A stretch of DNA of 64,000 nucleotides from Polynucleobacter sp. (lineage in GTDB: Bacteria; Pseudomonadota; Gammaproteobacteria; Burkholderiales; Burkholderiaceae_D), in NCBI GenBank assembly GCA_021737945.1, contig JAIPCX010000001.1, positions 310,001 to 374,000 on the forward strand, read 5' to 3'. The notes beneath the pieces are model-generated. The model ran no database searches, was not told the DNA's origin, and saw only the letters and a program-made list of their open reading frames with translations. The translations under genes were made by a program, and so were the position numbers. Positions 1 through 9,090 of this stretch are shown here, in pieces; position 1 is the stretch's first letter, and every line of letters starts with the position of its first letter.

Positions 1-479
1 ATTTCATCGAATCCCACGATGAAAATCCTTACTTCCAGATTGGTGAATCAAAATACGGCAAGCCGATTATTGATCGTGTCGTTACACCGAATACGCCATT
101 AGACGAAGCTGCTAAGTGTGCATTAATCTCCATGGACTCAACGCTGCGCTCAAACATTTCAGTAGGATATCCACTCGACCTATTACTCTATGATGAAGAT
201 GCGCTAACGATTAATCGCTTCGTTACCATCGATGAAAAAAATCAGTATTTCCAAATGCTCCGCAATTCATGGGGTAAGGAATTACGCTCGGTATTTGAAG
301 GGATTGCCGATCCCGTTTGGAATGCCGCTCCGGAAGCCACCAGCAACGTTTTATCGACGCGCGACAATTCAAATCAACCGGCACGCATAGCGCCTCCCGT
401 AAGTATTGTGCGTACTGGGTCAGCACACAGCCCATTGCAAACCCTGGCTGAAAATAGCCCTCGTAAAATACAGTACTAA
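1..479 (+). CDS. Anbu-type proteasome-like peptidase, C-terminal part
   Basis: The open frame enters from the left edge and runs to the TAA at 477-479; the ATG at 132 is internal. The visible part, with phrases such as FQIGESKYGKPIIDR, AKCALISMDSTLRSN and SVGYPLDLLLY, matches the C-terminal half of Anbu (ancestral beta subunit), a bacterial self-assembling relative of HslV and of 20S proteasome beta subunits. The catalytic N-terminal Thr/Ser lies outside the window. In the family anbu usually sits with genes for a circularly permuted ATP-grasp protein, an alpha-E protein and a transglutaminase, which would be expected upstream. After the conserved end (SVFEGIADPVW) there are roughly 50 further residues of low complexity, which looks like an unusual tail. 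The family call is strong; substrate and role are unknown. Confidence 0.85.
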   Translation, partial: FIESHDENPYFQIGESKYGKPIIDRVVTPNTPLDEAAKCALISMDSTLRSNISVGYPLDLLLYDEDALTINRFVTIDEKNQYFQMLRNSWGKELRSVFEGIADPVWNAAPEATSNVLSTRDNSNQPARIAPPVSIVRTGSAHSPLQTLAENSPRKIQY

Positions 480-517
480 GTAGCTTCATCATGCTTACTC
501 ATAGCAGAGAAATCATC

Positions 518-2620
518 TTAGAGCGTCTTGCTACTCACGTTCAATAAAAATTCATCTATCCCAGCAATAATGGCTTTTTTATCTTTACCCGCTTTACTAG
601 CTTCCAAGATCAGTTTGTCAACGATGATCTCCAGTACTTCTAAAGGTAACTCATCAGAGCGTGTAATGTAAGGAACTAGTATAGGCAAACCATCTGGGCC
701 TGTAATGAGGTGACCTTTCATGCGTTCACGCAGCTCGGCAATGACCACGTTCTGAGCCAGTGATGCCTTGATCTCATCGAAAATAGTTGTATCGAAATCG
801 TACTCATCATCGAAGATCAGTTCGGTCAATGTTGTATTGAACGCTAAGGATTGTGCAAAAATCAGCGCATCAGCATCATCGAGTTCCTGATCCTCCAAAT
901 TCAAACCTTCCAGAGGAGGATTCGCACGAATTAGTTGACCAAGAGACAAAAATTCTTGATCGCGTAATGCGATATTCCGAAAATTGATAGTCTTAATATA
1001 TTTAAATTCAGGAAATAGAGTTAATGCCTTAGGGATGGATTGAATGACATCGCTATAAAAATCATCCTCAACCGCATCCTCGTCCAGAAAAATCTCCCTA
1101 TTTTGTTCCTGAACTACCGATCTCAACAACCAATACGTCGCCTGCAGCACATCTTTTTTGACCCCAAGTCCCTCCTGATAATAAGATGCCAGTTTTAAAT
1201 GAGCATCCTTAGAACCATTGTTTGCTGCTTTTAAATACCAGTTAAACGCTTTGACATCATTTGCTTCGACCCCTTTACCTTTGGCATACATCTTACCCAT
1301 CTGGAACTGAGCACCAGCATGGCCTTGCTCAGCCGCCTTGCGGTACCATTTAAACGCTTCGGTTTGATCTTGTTTCACACCTCGGCCTTTGGCGTACATA
1401 AACCCCAAATTAAACTGCGCATCAGCATCGCCTTGATCAGCCGCCTTGCGGTACCAATACGCGGCTTCAGATTTATCTTCTTTGATGCCGTGGCCTTCTT
1501 CATACATACACCCCAAATTACACTGCGCATCAGCATAACCTTGCTCTGCCGCCTTGCGGTACCAAATCACCGCTTGGGCATTATCTTGTTCCACACCTAG
1601 GCCTTTTTCGTACATCGTCCCTAAATTACACTGCGCAAAAGCATGGCCTTGCTCAGCCGCCTTGCGGTACCAAATCACCGCTTGGGCATCATCTTGTTTG
1701 ACGCTTAGGCCATGTCGGTACATCACTCCCAAATTACACTGCGCACTAGGATGGCCTTGCTCAGCCGCCTTGCGGTACCAATACACCGCTTGGGTACAAT
1801 CTTGTTCCACGCCTCGGCCAAGTTGGTACATCACCCCCAAATTAAATTGCGCAAAAGCATGGCCTTGCTCAGCCGCCTTGCGGAACCAATTCACCGCTTG
1901 CGCATAATCTTGTTTGACGCCTAGGCCATGTTGGTACATCACTCCCAAATTACACTGCGCACCAGCATCGCCTTGTTCAGCCGCCTTGCGGTACCAATAC
2001 ACTGCTTGGGTACAGTCTTGTTCCACGCCTCGGCCAAGTTGGTACATCACTCCCAAATTACACTGCGCACTAGGATGGCCTTGCTCAGACGCCTTGCGGT
2101 ACCAATACACCGCTTGGGTAAAATCTTGTTCCACGCCTCGGCCAAGTTGGTACATCGCCCCTAAATTAAACTGCGCTTCTGAAGAGCCCTTTTGAGCAGC
2201 TCTCAGAGCGATTAGAAAATCATAGTTCTGTATTACTTCTTTCCTGATCTGATCACGGGATTGGCTATGAATTACTGATGTCATCACAGACTCTGACTGA
2301 GTACTCGATACATCAACGGAATCGCTGGTGTGCAGGGAATGAGTAGATGAAAAAGCACTTGAATGAGACCGACTAAAAACTCTGGGATCGCTGGTGTCTG
2401 TAGGAGGTGTCGTTGGCCGCTCACCGCCAAAATAGTCTTTAAAGATTTCTGATGTACTAGCAAATGCCACGGTAACCAACCTTGGCGGAAGGTACAGAGG
2501 CAATTCGATGACAGGTGATTGACCCGTCAGATAGTTCGACTGTGTGGGTGTGGCACTTGACTCACTTGACGGTGGCTCTTCTTTTGCAATCTTCACAGCG
2601 GATAAAGGAGGAGTAGACAT
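518..2620 (-). CDS. Sel1-repeat protein with disordered N-terminus and LRR / F-box-like C-terminus; candidate effector
   Basis: A 700-residue protein. Residues 1-145 are rich in Ser, Thr and Pro and look disordered; no signal peptide is seen. Residues 149-508 hold 10 Sel1 (TPR-like) repeats of 36 residues, each close to AQCNLGVMYQxGxGVxQD followed by AVxWYRKAAEQG. Residues of about 543-610 contain leucine-rich phrases (LEGLNLEDQEL, LTELIFDDEYDF) like ribonuclease-inhibitor repeats. ELPLEVLEIIVDKLI at about 657-671 resembles the first helix of an F-box. Sel1 proteins serve as protein-binding scaffolds and several intracellular pathogens use them as host-directed proteins. Here an effector role is inference from the architecture and from similarity in style to the unknown genes at 34028 and 44134. 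No clear Shine-Dalgarno precedes the ATG. The repeats are nearly identical in DNA, so the array is young and could vary between strains. Confidence 0.75.
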   Translation of the reverse strand: MSTPPLSAVKIAKEEPPSSESSATPTQSNYLTGQSPVIELPLYLPPRLVTVAFASTSEIFKDYFGGERPTTPPTDTSDPRVFSRSHSSAFSSTHSLHTSDSVDVSSTQSESVMTSVIHSQSRDQIRKEVIQNYDFLIALRAAQKGSSEAQFNLGAMYQLGRGVEQDFTQAVYWYRKASEQGHPSAQCNLGVMYQLGRGVEQDCTQAVYWYRKAAEQGDAGAQCNLGVMYQHGLGVKQDYAQAVNWFRKAAEQGHAFAQFNLGVMYQLGRGVEQDCTQAVYWYRKAAEQGHPSAQCNLGVMYRHGLSVKQDDAQAVIWYRKAAEQGHAFAQCNLGTMYEKGLGVEQDNAQAVIWYRKAAEQGYADAQCNLGCMYEEGHGIKEDKSEAAYWYRKAADQGDADAQFNLGFMYAKGRGVKQDQTEAFKWYRKAAEQGHAGAQFQMGKMYAKGKGVEANDVKAFNWYLKAANNGSKDAHLKLASYYQEGLGVKKDVLQATYWLLRSVVQEQNREIFLDEDAVEDDFYSDVIQSIPKALTLFPEFKYIKTINFRNIALRDQEFLSLGQLIRANPPLEGLNLEDQELDDADALIFAQSLAFNTTLTELIFDDEYDFDTTIFDEIKASLAQNVVIAELRERMKGHLITGPDGLPILVPYITRSDELPLEVLEIIVDKLILEASKAGKDKKAIIAGIDEFLLNVSSKTL
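1097..2176 (-). repeat. Ten tandem 108-bp Sel1-coding repeats
   Basis: Ten consecutive 108-bp units encode residues 149-508 of the Sel1 protein. Repeat pairs 2-3 and 4-5 are nearly the same at the protein level (QLGRGVEQDCTQAVYWYRK, then xHGLxVKQD), which points to duplication of a 216-bp two-repeat block. Units near the 3' end of the gene (repeats 8-10) are more diverged. Confidence 0.85.
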
Positions 2621-2965
2621 GATAAATTTGAATAAGGTAATAGAATCGCTTAAGTTCCAGTGCAGCGTAATTAGTTCCTAATTTTCTAAATAAATGCTCT
2701 TCAATTTTTGAAATTTAACTAGCTATGCCTTCCAATGAATCAGGAGTAAGGCTTTCATTTTCTTCAGGATGAGGTAGCCATTAAAGGCCTTGTTTTTATA
2801 GGAAATAATTTTTTGATCGATTCTGGGATGTCCTATCGCTCAATGTAAATTTCTTTTACAATTACAACGCAAGCAAATGCAGACTCAACTCGGCTTTACT
2901 CAAACCAAAGGCTAAAAAAAAGACCGCACATGCGGTCTTTTTTTACGTGACGACGATGAGCGCTA
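2621..2965. other. Intergenic region upstream of the Sel1 gene
   Basis: AT-rich 345-bp gap between the purM stop and the Sel1 start. It holds the purM terminator (2914-2944), an inverted repeat TGTAAA-N5-TTTACA at 2844-2860, and the octamer GGAACTAA (minus strand, 2671-2678) directly followed by TTACG, about 50 bases before the Sel1 ATG. I see no convincing standard promoter and no ORF in it. Confidence 0.5.
2914..2944. terminator. Rho-independent terminator after purM
   Basis: A perfect 8-bp stem AGACCGCA / TGCGGTCT at 2921-2938 is flanked by an A-run on the left and a T-run on the right, so it can work in both directions. It lies 22 bases past the purM stop and separates purM from the Sel1 gene. 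Confidence 0.9.
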
Positions 2966-4009
2966 TCAGATCACCACGGTCTGTACCTCGCCATCAGCGC
3001 GCTCGCGAATCTCACCGATGCGATACACGGTTTCGCCCAGTCGCTTGAGCTCTGCTTCGGCTTGATCAGCATTGGCCGCACTAACAATGACGGTCATTCC
3101 TATGCCGCAGTTAAAGACTCGGTGCATCTCATCATCTGCAACGCCGCCGTGTTGTTGCAGCCATTGAAATAAAGGTGGCAAGGTCCACGCATCTTTGTGC
3201 AATACCGCTGTGAGGTTGGGTTGCAGTACACGCGGAATATTTTCAAATAAGCCACCGCCGGTAATATGCACCATGCCATGCACATCGATTTTTTCCATTA
3301 AGGCGAGTAAAGGTTTTACATAGATACGTGTTGGCGCAAGCAGTACATCGGCCAGAGGACGACCATGAAAATCAGCGTGCAAGTCAGGCTTAGCCACGTC
3401 AATGATCTTACGAACTAATGAATAGCCATTGGAGTGGGCACCCGACGATGCCAGCCCAAGCACCACATCACCCGGCCGGATTTTTTTACCATCGATAATT
3501 TTCGATTTTTCAACCGCACCCACAGCAAAGCCTGCAAGATCATATTCACCATCGGGATACATGCTGGGCATTTCGGCGGTTTCACCACCAATCAATGCAC
3601 ATCCGGCCTGCTCACAACCAGCGGCAATGCCTTTGATGACATCCGTTGCTGTGGCGACATCCAAACGCCCACACGCAAAATAATCCAAGAAGAAAAGCGG
3701 CTCGGCACCCTGTACCAAGATGTCATTCACGCTCATGGCAACTAAATCAATACCCACGGTGTCATGGCGGTTAAGATGAAACGCTAGCTTTAACTTGGTG
3801 CCCACACCATCGGTACCCGAGACCAGCACAGGCTCACGATATTTTTTACTCACTTCAAACAGCGCACCAAAACCGCCGATACCAGCTAATACGCCCTCGC
3901 GCATGGTGCGTTTAGCAAAAGGTTTGATGGCTTCTACCAGTGCATCACCGGCATCGATATCGACACCTGCATCACGGTAGGACAGAGAGACCTTTGAATT
4001 AGAGGACAT
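2966..4009 (-). CDS. purM: Phosphoribosylformylglycinamidine cyclo-ligase (AIR synthetase)
   Basis: A 347-residue protein of normal length for PurM, the cytoplasmic enzyme that closes the imidazole ring in de novo purine synthesis (FGAM + ATP to AIR). The nucleotide-binding motif SGTDGVGTK is at residues 64-72 and GGETAEMP at 141-148. It is transcribed away from the AI-2E permease gene, sharing a gap of about 100 bases, and ends at a strong terminator. It stands alone rather than in a pur operon. Confidence 0.97.
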   Translation of the reverse strand: MSSNSKVSLSYRDAGVDIDAGDALVEAIKPFAKRTMREGVLAGIGGFGALFEVSKKYREPVLVSGTDGVGTKLKLAFHLNRHDTVGIDLVAMSVNDILVQGAEPLFFLDYFACGRLDVATATDVIKGIAAGCEQAGCALIGGETAEMPSMYPDGEYDLAGFAVGAVEKSKIIDGKKIRPGDVVLGLASSGAHSNGYSLVRKIIDVAKPDLHADFHGRPLADVLLAPTRIYVKPLLALMEKIDVHGMVHITGGGLFENIPRVLQPNLTAVLHKDAWTLPPLFQWLQQHGGVADDEMHRVFNCGIGMTVIVSAANADQAEAELKRLGETVYRIGEIRERADGEVQTVVI

Positions 4010-4111
4010 GGAGTGTATGACGGAGGAAAAGGTAGAATGAACGTCTGAAAAAATGATCGGACGCCTAATGCACGGTATTTTACCAAAAGGGCCCGTCTTA
4101 CTTCCGTATCG

Positions 4112-5179
4112 ATGACGATATTTCCTAATCCTGAACAGCGACCCGTGCTGCTTTGGCTCGCCGCCGGCCTATTGCTCTATCTATTGCTAGTGCTGCTTGG
4201 CCCAGTGCTGACGCCATTTGTTGCTGCAGCAGTTATCGGGTACATGCTTAATCCTGGCGTGGATTGGTTAACTACCCGCGGTTTGCCCAGAATCCTGTCG
4301 GTGTTGCTGGTGATGATCGCTCTGCTCTTAGCAGTTGCCGCAGTCATTTTGATTGTTGTGCCTATGCTGGTCGCCGAGCTACCCGCCTTGCAGCAACGAC
4401 TACCCTTGCTGCTGGACGCATTTGATCGCTTCGTTAGGCCGCTGCTGTTACAGATGGGTCTCAACCTTCCGCTCGATAGTCAGGGCTTGAAAGCGCTGTT
4501 GACACAACAACTCGCTAGCTTCGACAGCACGGGACTGAGCTGGCTGGACTGGTTGAGAAAAGGCAGTAGCGCTGTTATTGGCTGGGCAGCCACCTTGATG
4601 CTCGTACCTATCGTGCTGTTTTATCTGCTGATGGATTGGCATCATGTGATCGCTCGATTCGCCACGATGATCCCACGTCGCTGGATAGCACTCATCACCG
4701 ATATGTCGCTCGAAACCGACCATCTACTGGCTCAATATCTGCGCGGTCAGTTACTGGTCATGCTATTGCTCGCCACCTACTACTCCATTGCATTGGCAAT
4801 CGCAGGTTTCGAAGTCGCTGTACCTGTGGGAATAATCACGGGCTTATTGGTATTTATTCCCTACGTCGGTTTCGGAATCGGCTTAATACTTGCCTTACTA
4901 TCGGCCATACTTTTCTTCGATGGTTGGCATGGCTTGATTGCGGTTGCGGTGGTATACGGGCTGGGCCAAATGCTGGAAAGTTTTTATCTAACGCCACGCT
5001 TGGTTGGCGAGCGTATCGGTCTGCATCCATTGACCGTCATCTTTGCATTACTGGCTTTTGCGCAGCTGTTTGGCTTCACGGGCATATTACTCGCGCTGCC
5101 AGCCTCGGCCATACTCTCGGTAGTTTTTGGTCGATTACGACGCCATTATCTGAACAGTAGTTTCTATAATCAATCATGA
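4112..5179 (+). CDS. AI-2E family (PerM-type) membrane permease
   Basis: A 355-residue integral membrane protein. Long hydrophobic stretches at about 13-37, 59-84, 150-170, 206-232, 234-270 and 300-340 fit the eight-helix AI-2E/PerM family. Members have been linked to autoinducer-2 export or to Na+/H+ exchange, so the substrate here is undetermined. The gene overlaps hda by four bases (ATGA at 5176-5179), and it heads an operon running through folK. The same neighbourhood (purM divergent, hda downstream) is common in Burkholderiales. Confidence 0.85.
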   Translation: MTIFPNPEQRPVLLWLAAGLLLYLLLVLLGPVLTPFVAAAVIGYMLNPGVDWLTTRGLPRILSVLLVMIALLLAVAAVILIVVPMLVAELPALQQRLPLLLDAFDRFVRPLLLQMGLNLPLDSQGLKALLTQQLASFDSTGLSWLDWLRKGSSAVIGWAATLMLVPIVLFYLLMDWHHVIARFATMIPRRWIALITDMSLETDHLLAQYLRGQLLVMLLLATYYSIALAIAGFEVAVPVGIITGLLVFIPYVGFGIGLILALLSAILFFDGWHGLIAVAVVYGLGQMLESFYLTPRLVGERIGLHPLTVIFALLAFAQLFGFTGILLALPASAILSVVFGRLRRHYLNSSFYNQS

Positions 5180-5862
5180 AGCAGTTACTGCTCGATTGGG
5201 GCGCGACCCCGCCACAATCACTGGATAATTTTGTTGTCGGCAAAAATACAGAGTTGCTTGCACTGGTCAACGACTTAGCAACACAACATAGCACCAGCAT
5301 TAGACCGTCGATGATCACGATCTGGGGTCATGCGGGTTCGGGTAAATCGCACTTGTTACAGGCATTGCATACGGAGACTAAAGGACTCTTGTTAACGCCT
5401 AAGCATGCTGTCAGCGAGTTTGCCTGGTCTGCAGACCAAGCCATGTATCTGCTAGATGATTGTGATCTGCTTTCGGAAGCACATCAGATCGCCGCGTTTG
5501 CACTGTACAACCAAGTTAGAGAAGCGGGCGGATCGTGGGTCGCTAGTGCGAATCAAGCACCGGCACAATTAAAACTCCGCGAAGATTTGCGCACTCGTCT
5601 GGGCTGGGGCTTAATTTATGAGCTGCATGGCTTATCCGACGAAGAAAAACTCGATGCCCTCGCGAAATCAGCCGAGTCGCGTGGATTGTCACTTTCGCCC
5701 GGCGTGTTACCCTACTTACTGACGCATTTTCGACGAGATATGCCATCGCTATCTGCCATGCTGGATGCGTTGGATCGCTACTCACTTGAAACTCAGCGCC
5801 CAATCACCCTGCCCCTGTTGCGGGAATTACTGCAATCAGGCGAAGCGACTACTAGCCTATGA
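5176..5862 (+). CDS. hda: DnaA regulatory inactivator Hda
   Basis: A 228-residue AAA+ protein related to DnaA domain III. The N-terminal QLLLDW (residues 3-8) matches the beta-clamp-binding motif of Hda; the Walker A GHAGSGKS is at 51-58 and a Walker B-like LLDDCDLL follows. With the DNA-loaded clamp, Hda stimulates ATP hydrolysis by DnaA and prevents re-initiation of replication. Translation is probably coupled to the permease upstream (overlap ATGA) and to the HAD gene downstream (overlap ATGA at 5859-5862). Confidence 0.92.
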   Translation: MKQLLLDWGATPPQSLDNFVVGKNTELLALVNDLATQHSTSIRPSMITIWGHAGSGKSHLLQALHTETKGLLLTPKHAVSEFAWSADQAMYLLDDCDLLSEAHQIAAFALYNQVREAGGSWVASANQAPAQLKLREDLRTRLGWGLIYELHGLSDEEKLDALAKSAESRGLSLSPGVLPYLLTHFRRDMPSLSAMLDALDRYSLETQRPITLPLLRELLQSGEATTSL

Positions 5863-6530
5863 ATCTTGCACTCTTTGATTTAGATAACACCTTACTACCT
5901 CTGGACTCTGATTATGAGTGGGGCCAATTTCTGGTCCGCGCTGGCGCAGTCGATCCGGTATCATTTACTCAACGTAATCAAGTATTTTATGAGCAGTACC
6001 AAAACGGTACGCTCAATCCGGTTGAATATCTTGAATTCGCTTTCGGAACGCTGTCACGCTTTCCGCGCCGGCAGCTCGATGAATGGCATACACAATTCAT
6101 GACCGACATCATCGAACCGGCCATTCACCCAGTAGCGCGCGCACTCGTTACCGAGCATCAACAAGCCGGTGATTTAGTCGCCATCATTACAGCAACCAAT
6201 CGCTTCGTCACCGCACCCATCGCGCAAGCCTTCGGTGTGCAACATCTGATCGCAGCTGAGCCTGAATTAGCTGATGGTGGAGAAGTGACGGGTCGCTTGA
6301 TAGGTACGCCACCTTTTGGTAACGGCAAAGTATTGAATACTCAAGAGTGGTTGGCTACGCTAGGCAAGACGCTAGACGGCTTCGAACGCAGTACGTTTTA
6401 TAGCGATTCGCAAAACGATATCCCCTTGCTATCGGCAGTAACTCATCCCATAGCGACTAACCCGAACGCCAGCCTGCGAGCACACGCCGAGCGCCACAAC
6501 TGGCCCATACTTCAGCTATTCGATGATTAA
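5859..6530 (+). CDS. HAD-IB family phosphatase, SerB-like
   Basis: A 223-residue soluble protein starting with the HAD motif I FDLDNT, where D7 is the expected nucleophile and D9 the acid/base. YSDSQNDIPLL near the C-terminus is the metal-binding motif. It belongs to the SerB-like subclass IB, whose members act on phosphoserine, histidinol phosphate or other small phosphomonoesters; the substrate cannot be read from the sequence. It overlaps hda by 4 bases and pcnB by 8, so it is co-translated in this operon. Confidence 0.85.
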   Translation: MNLALFDLDNTLLPLDSDYEWGQFLVRAGAVDPVSFTQRNQVFYEQYQNGTLNPVEYLEFAFGTLSRFPRRQLDEWHTQFMTDIIEPAIHPVARALVTEHQQAGDLVAIITATNRFVTAPIAQAFGVQHLIAAEPELADGGEVTGRLIGTPPFGNGKVLNTQEWLATLGKTLDGFERSTFYSDSQNDIPLLSAVTHPIATNPNASLRAHAERHNWPILQLFDD

Positions 6531-7875
6531 GAAATTCATCCGCCGAATGTTGGGTGGAGGCGCTGGCCAAACAGCAAGCGTGCAACCAAAGATATTTGGG
6601 CCGAGAGAACACGGCATTGAACTCGACGATGTTTCAGATAACGCTATTCGCGTTACGCAAACGCTGCAAAAAGCGGGATTCAAGGCTTTTGTTGTGGGTG
6701 GTGCAGTTAGAGATTTAGTGCTGGGTTTGAAGCCCAAAGATTTTGATGTCGCCACCGATGCTACGCCGGAAGAAATCCGCCGACTGTTTCGACGCGCATT
6801 CATTATCGGGCGTCGCTTTCAAATTGTGCATGTGATGTTTGGACAAGATCTCATCGAGGTCACTACCTTCCGAGGCAATTCCACTGACGAAGCCCAGAAG
6901 GATGCCCACGGACGAGTACTCCGCGATAACACTTTTGGCGAGCAACACGAAGATGCTGCTCGACGCGACTTCACCATCAACGCCATGTATTACGACCCCG
7001 CCGAGCAGTTGGTGCTCGATTATCACGGAGGCATGAAAGATATTCGTAATAACACGATGCGTATTATCGGGGTTGCGGAAGCACGCTATCGCGAAGATCC
7101 GGTGCGCTTATTACGCGTAGTTCGGTTCGCGGCCAAACTCGAATTTAAAATTGCACCCGATACACGCCAGCCTATGGCCGTGATGGCACCGCTAATTAAC
7201 AACGTTCCCGTTGCGCGTGTGTTTGATGAAATGCTCAAGCTATTAATGAGTGGGCATGCGATGGCTTGCTTGCAACGCTTACGCAAAGAAGGTTTGCATC
7301 ACGGTTTGTTGCCATTGCTCGATGTCGTATTAGAGCAGCCCTTAGGTGAAAAATTCGTCACGCTCGCTCTGGCAAATACTGACGAGCGTATTCGTCAGGG
7401 TAAATCGGTCTCTCCTGGCTTTTTGTTTGCTTCACTGCTTTGGCATCAAGTACTAGAGAAATGGGAAGCGTATCGAGCCGCCGGTGAGTATCCGATTCCT
7501 GCGCTGCATCTCGCGGCGGATGACGTACTCGACGGTCAGACTGAGAAACTTGCACTACAACGACGCATTGCCACGGATATGCGAGACATCTGGGCCATGC
7601 AACCACGCTTCGAACGCCGCATTGGTAAATCTCCTTACAAATTATTGGAGCACCCGCGTATGCGAGCCGGTTACGATTTTCTACTTTTACGTTGCGCCTC
7701 AGGTGAGATAGATGAAGAAATTGGGCAGTGGTGGACTGATTTCATGGAAGCCGATGGCGGCGGTAGAGAATCGCTGCTGAATCAAAAGCCCATAGAAAAT
7801 TCAGATTCTCCGACCACAAAACGTCGTCGACGTAGTGGGCGTAATCGCAGCAAGCCGAAAGCCGAAAGCAGCTGA
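6523..7875 (+). CDS. pcnB: Poly(A) polymerase I
   Basis: A 450-residue protein of the class II nucleotidyltransferase family. The signature GGAVRDLVLG begins at residue 59 and DFDVATD at 73-79 supplies the catalytic aspartates; the head and neck domains follow, and the C-terminus is strongly basic (KRRRRSGRNRSK), typical of PcnB rather than of CCA-adding enzymes. It adds 3' poly(A) tails to RNA and so promotes decay. The first ATG overlaps the HAD gene by 8 bases. The stop and the folK start share one base (TGATG). Confidence 0.93.
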   Translation: MIKKFIRRMLGGGAGQTASVQPKIFGPREHGIELDDVSDNAIRVTQTLQKAGFKAFVVGGAVRDLVLGLKPKDFDVATDATPEEIRRLFRRAFIIGRRFQIVHVMFGQDLIEVTTFRGNSTDEAQKDAHGRVLRDNTFGEQHEDAARRDFTINAMYYDPAEQLVLDYHGGMKDIRNNTMRIIGVAEARYREDPVRLLRVVRFAAKLEFKIAPDTRQPMAVMAPLINNVPVARVFDEMLKLLMSGHAMACLQRLRKEGLHHGLLPLLDVVLEQPLGEKFVTLALANTDERIRQGKSVSPGFLFASLLWHQVLEKWEAYRAAGEYPIPALHLAADDVLDGQTEKLALQRRIATDMRDIWAMQPRFERRIGKSPYKLLEHPRMRAGYDFLLLRCASGEIDEEIGQWWTDFMEADGGGRESLLNQKPIENSDSPTTKRRRRSGRNRSKPKAESS

Positions 7876-8363
7876 TGGAGTCCGTCACATCCTACGTCGG
7901 TGTAGGGTCAAATTTGGGGGATGCATTACACAATGTGAGTGCTGCGCTCGCCGCATTACATCATCTGCCGCAAACTAAACTCCACAGTCATTCATCGTTA
8001 TTCAGAAGTGCACCAATCGATGCCACCGGTGATGACTTTATCAATGCCGTCGCCAGAGTAGATAGTCAATTAAGCGCTGAATCTCTCCTAGCTGAGTTAC
8101 AAAAAATCGAATTATCTTTCGGGCGTAAAAGGCCTTTTCGAAACGCGCCCCGCACGCTCGATTTAGATCTGCTGTTGTACGGAGATGTGAAAATAGCTAC
8201 CGACATCTTAGTTGTACCTCACCCACGCATGACCACCCGCGCCTTTGTTATATTACCCTTGCTAGAACTAAATCCTGATGTTGCAATTCCGGGCTATGGA
8301 CAAGCTAGCCGCTACGTTCAAGCAATTAGCGATCAAGTGGTCCACGTCGTTCCAAAAAACTAG
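7875..8363 (+). CDS. folK: 6-hydroxymethyl-7,8-dihydropterin pyrophosphokinase
   Basis: A 162-residue protein of normal HPPK size. It shows VGVGSNLGDALHNV at the N-terminus, the catalytic-loop phrase GRKRPFRNAPRTLDLDLLL and PHPRMTTRAFVILPLLEL. HPPK transfers pyrophosphate from ATP to hydroxymethyl-dihydropterin in folate synthesis. It is the last gene of the overlapping operon and starts on the pcnB stop codon; pcnB-folK is a common pair in proteobacteria. Confidence 0.95.
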   Translation: MESVTSYVGVGSNLGDALHNVSAALAALHHLPQTKLHSHSSLFRSAPIDATGDDFINAVARVDSQLSAESLLAELQKIELSFGRKRPFRNAPRTLDLDLLLYGDVKIATDILVVPHPRMTTRAFVILPLLELNPDVAIPGYGQASRYVQAISDQVVHVVPKN

Positions 8364-8443
8364 TTCATGCCTTCTAACTCACGCTCTTTCTTATCCTTGT
8401 TTAGGTTTTGATCTCGCATGACAATCACGTATCATCTAGTGCC

Positions 8444-9085
8444 ATGAATCTCGACAAATACCGATTTATTGTGGTCGAAGGCCCGATAGGGGTAGGCAAA
8501 ACTAGCCTGGCCCGTCGCATTGCGGCTGAGACGGGAGCGCAAGCATTACTAGAGCAACCCCAGGAAAACCCTTTCCTGCAACGCTTCTATAAAGACTCCG
8601 CGCGCTACGCGCTACCCACCCAGATTTTTTTCCTATTTCAGCGCATGAATCAATTGCGCGATCTCGCGCAAACCGATCTTTTTTCAGCACCGGTGATCGC
8701 CGATTTTTTAATCGATAAAGATCCTATTTTCGCCGCGCTCACTTTGGCTGATGATGAATTAAATCTATATCACCAAATGTATGATCACTTTAGCCAAGCC
8801 ACGCCACGGCCCGATTTAGTTATTTATCTACAAGCCACTCCTGGAACGTTGGCTGATCGAATCAAGCGACGTGGTATTCAGAGTGAATCTAATATCTCGG
8901 ATAACTATCTCGAACGTATCTGCGAAAGTTATAGTCGCTTCTTTCATCAATATGAAAGTACGCCACTACTGATGGTCAATGCAGAAAATCTTAATCCGAT
9001 TGAACGTAGCGAAGATTTTGATTTGCTTATGAAACGCATCACCGGAATGCGTGGCAAACGAGAATTTTTCAGCCGCGGAGATTAG
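8444..9085 (+). CDS. Deoxynucleoside kinase (dAK/dGK family)
   Basis: A 213-residue P-loop kinase with GPIGVGKT at residues 13-20, the LID-like arginines in [10 protein letters not shown] and a typical dNK fold length. Such enzymes phosphorylate deoxyadenosine or deoxyguanosine in nucleoside salvage. I chose the ATG at 8444 because it puts the P-loop at the usual distance from the N-terminus; a TTG at 8408 would add 12 unconvincing residues. It lies 5 bases before panB, and the folK-dNK-panB order is frequent in Burkholderiales. Confidence 0.85.
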   Translation: MNLDKYRFIVVEGPIGVGKTSLARRIAAETGAQALLEQPQENPFLQRFYKDSARYALPTQIFFLFQRMNQLRDLAQTDLFSAPVIADFLIDKDPIFAALTLADDELNLYHQMYDHFSQATPRPDLVIYLQATPGTLADRIKRRGIQSESNISDNYLERICESYSRFFHQYESTPLLMVNAENLNPIERSEDFDLLMKRITGMRGKREFFSRGD

Positions 9086-9090
9086 TTTTT

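Noticed and set aside
1097-2176. Regularly spaced repeats that could suggest a CRISPR array
   Set aside because: The whole 108-bp unit is repeated without unique spacers, and it encodes Sel1 repeats in frame.
1319-2195. Several plus-strand open frames with repeated sequence opposite the Sel1 repeats
   Set aside because: They are antisense shadows of the 108-bp repeats. Codon pattern and repeat periodicity belong to the minus-strand Sel1 gene.
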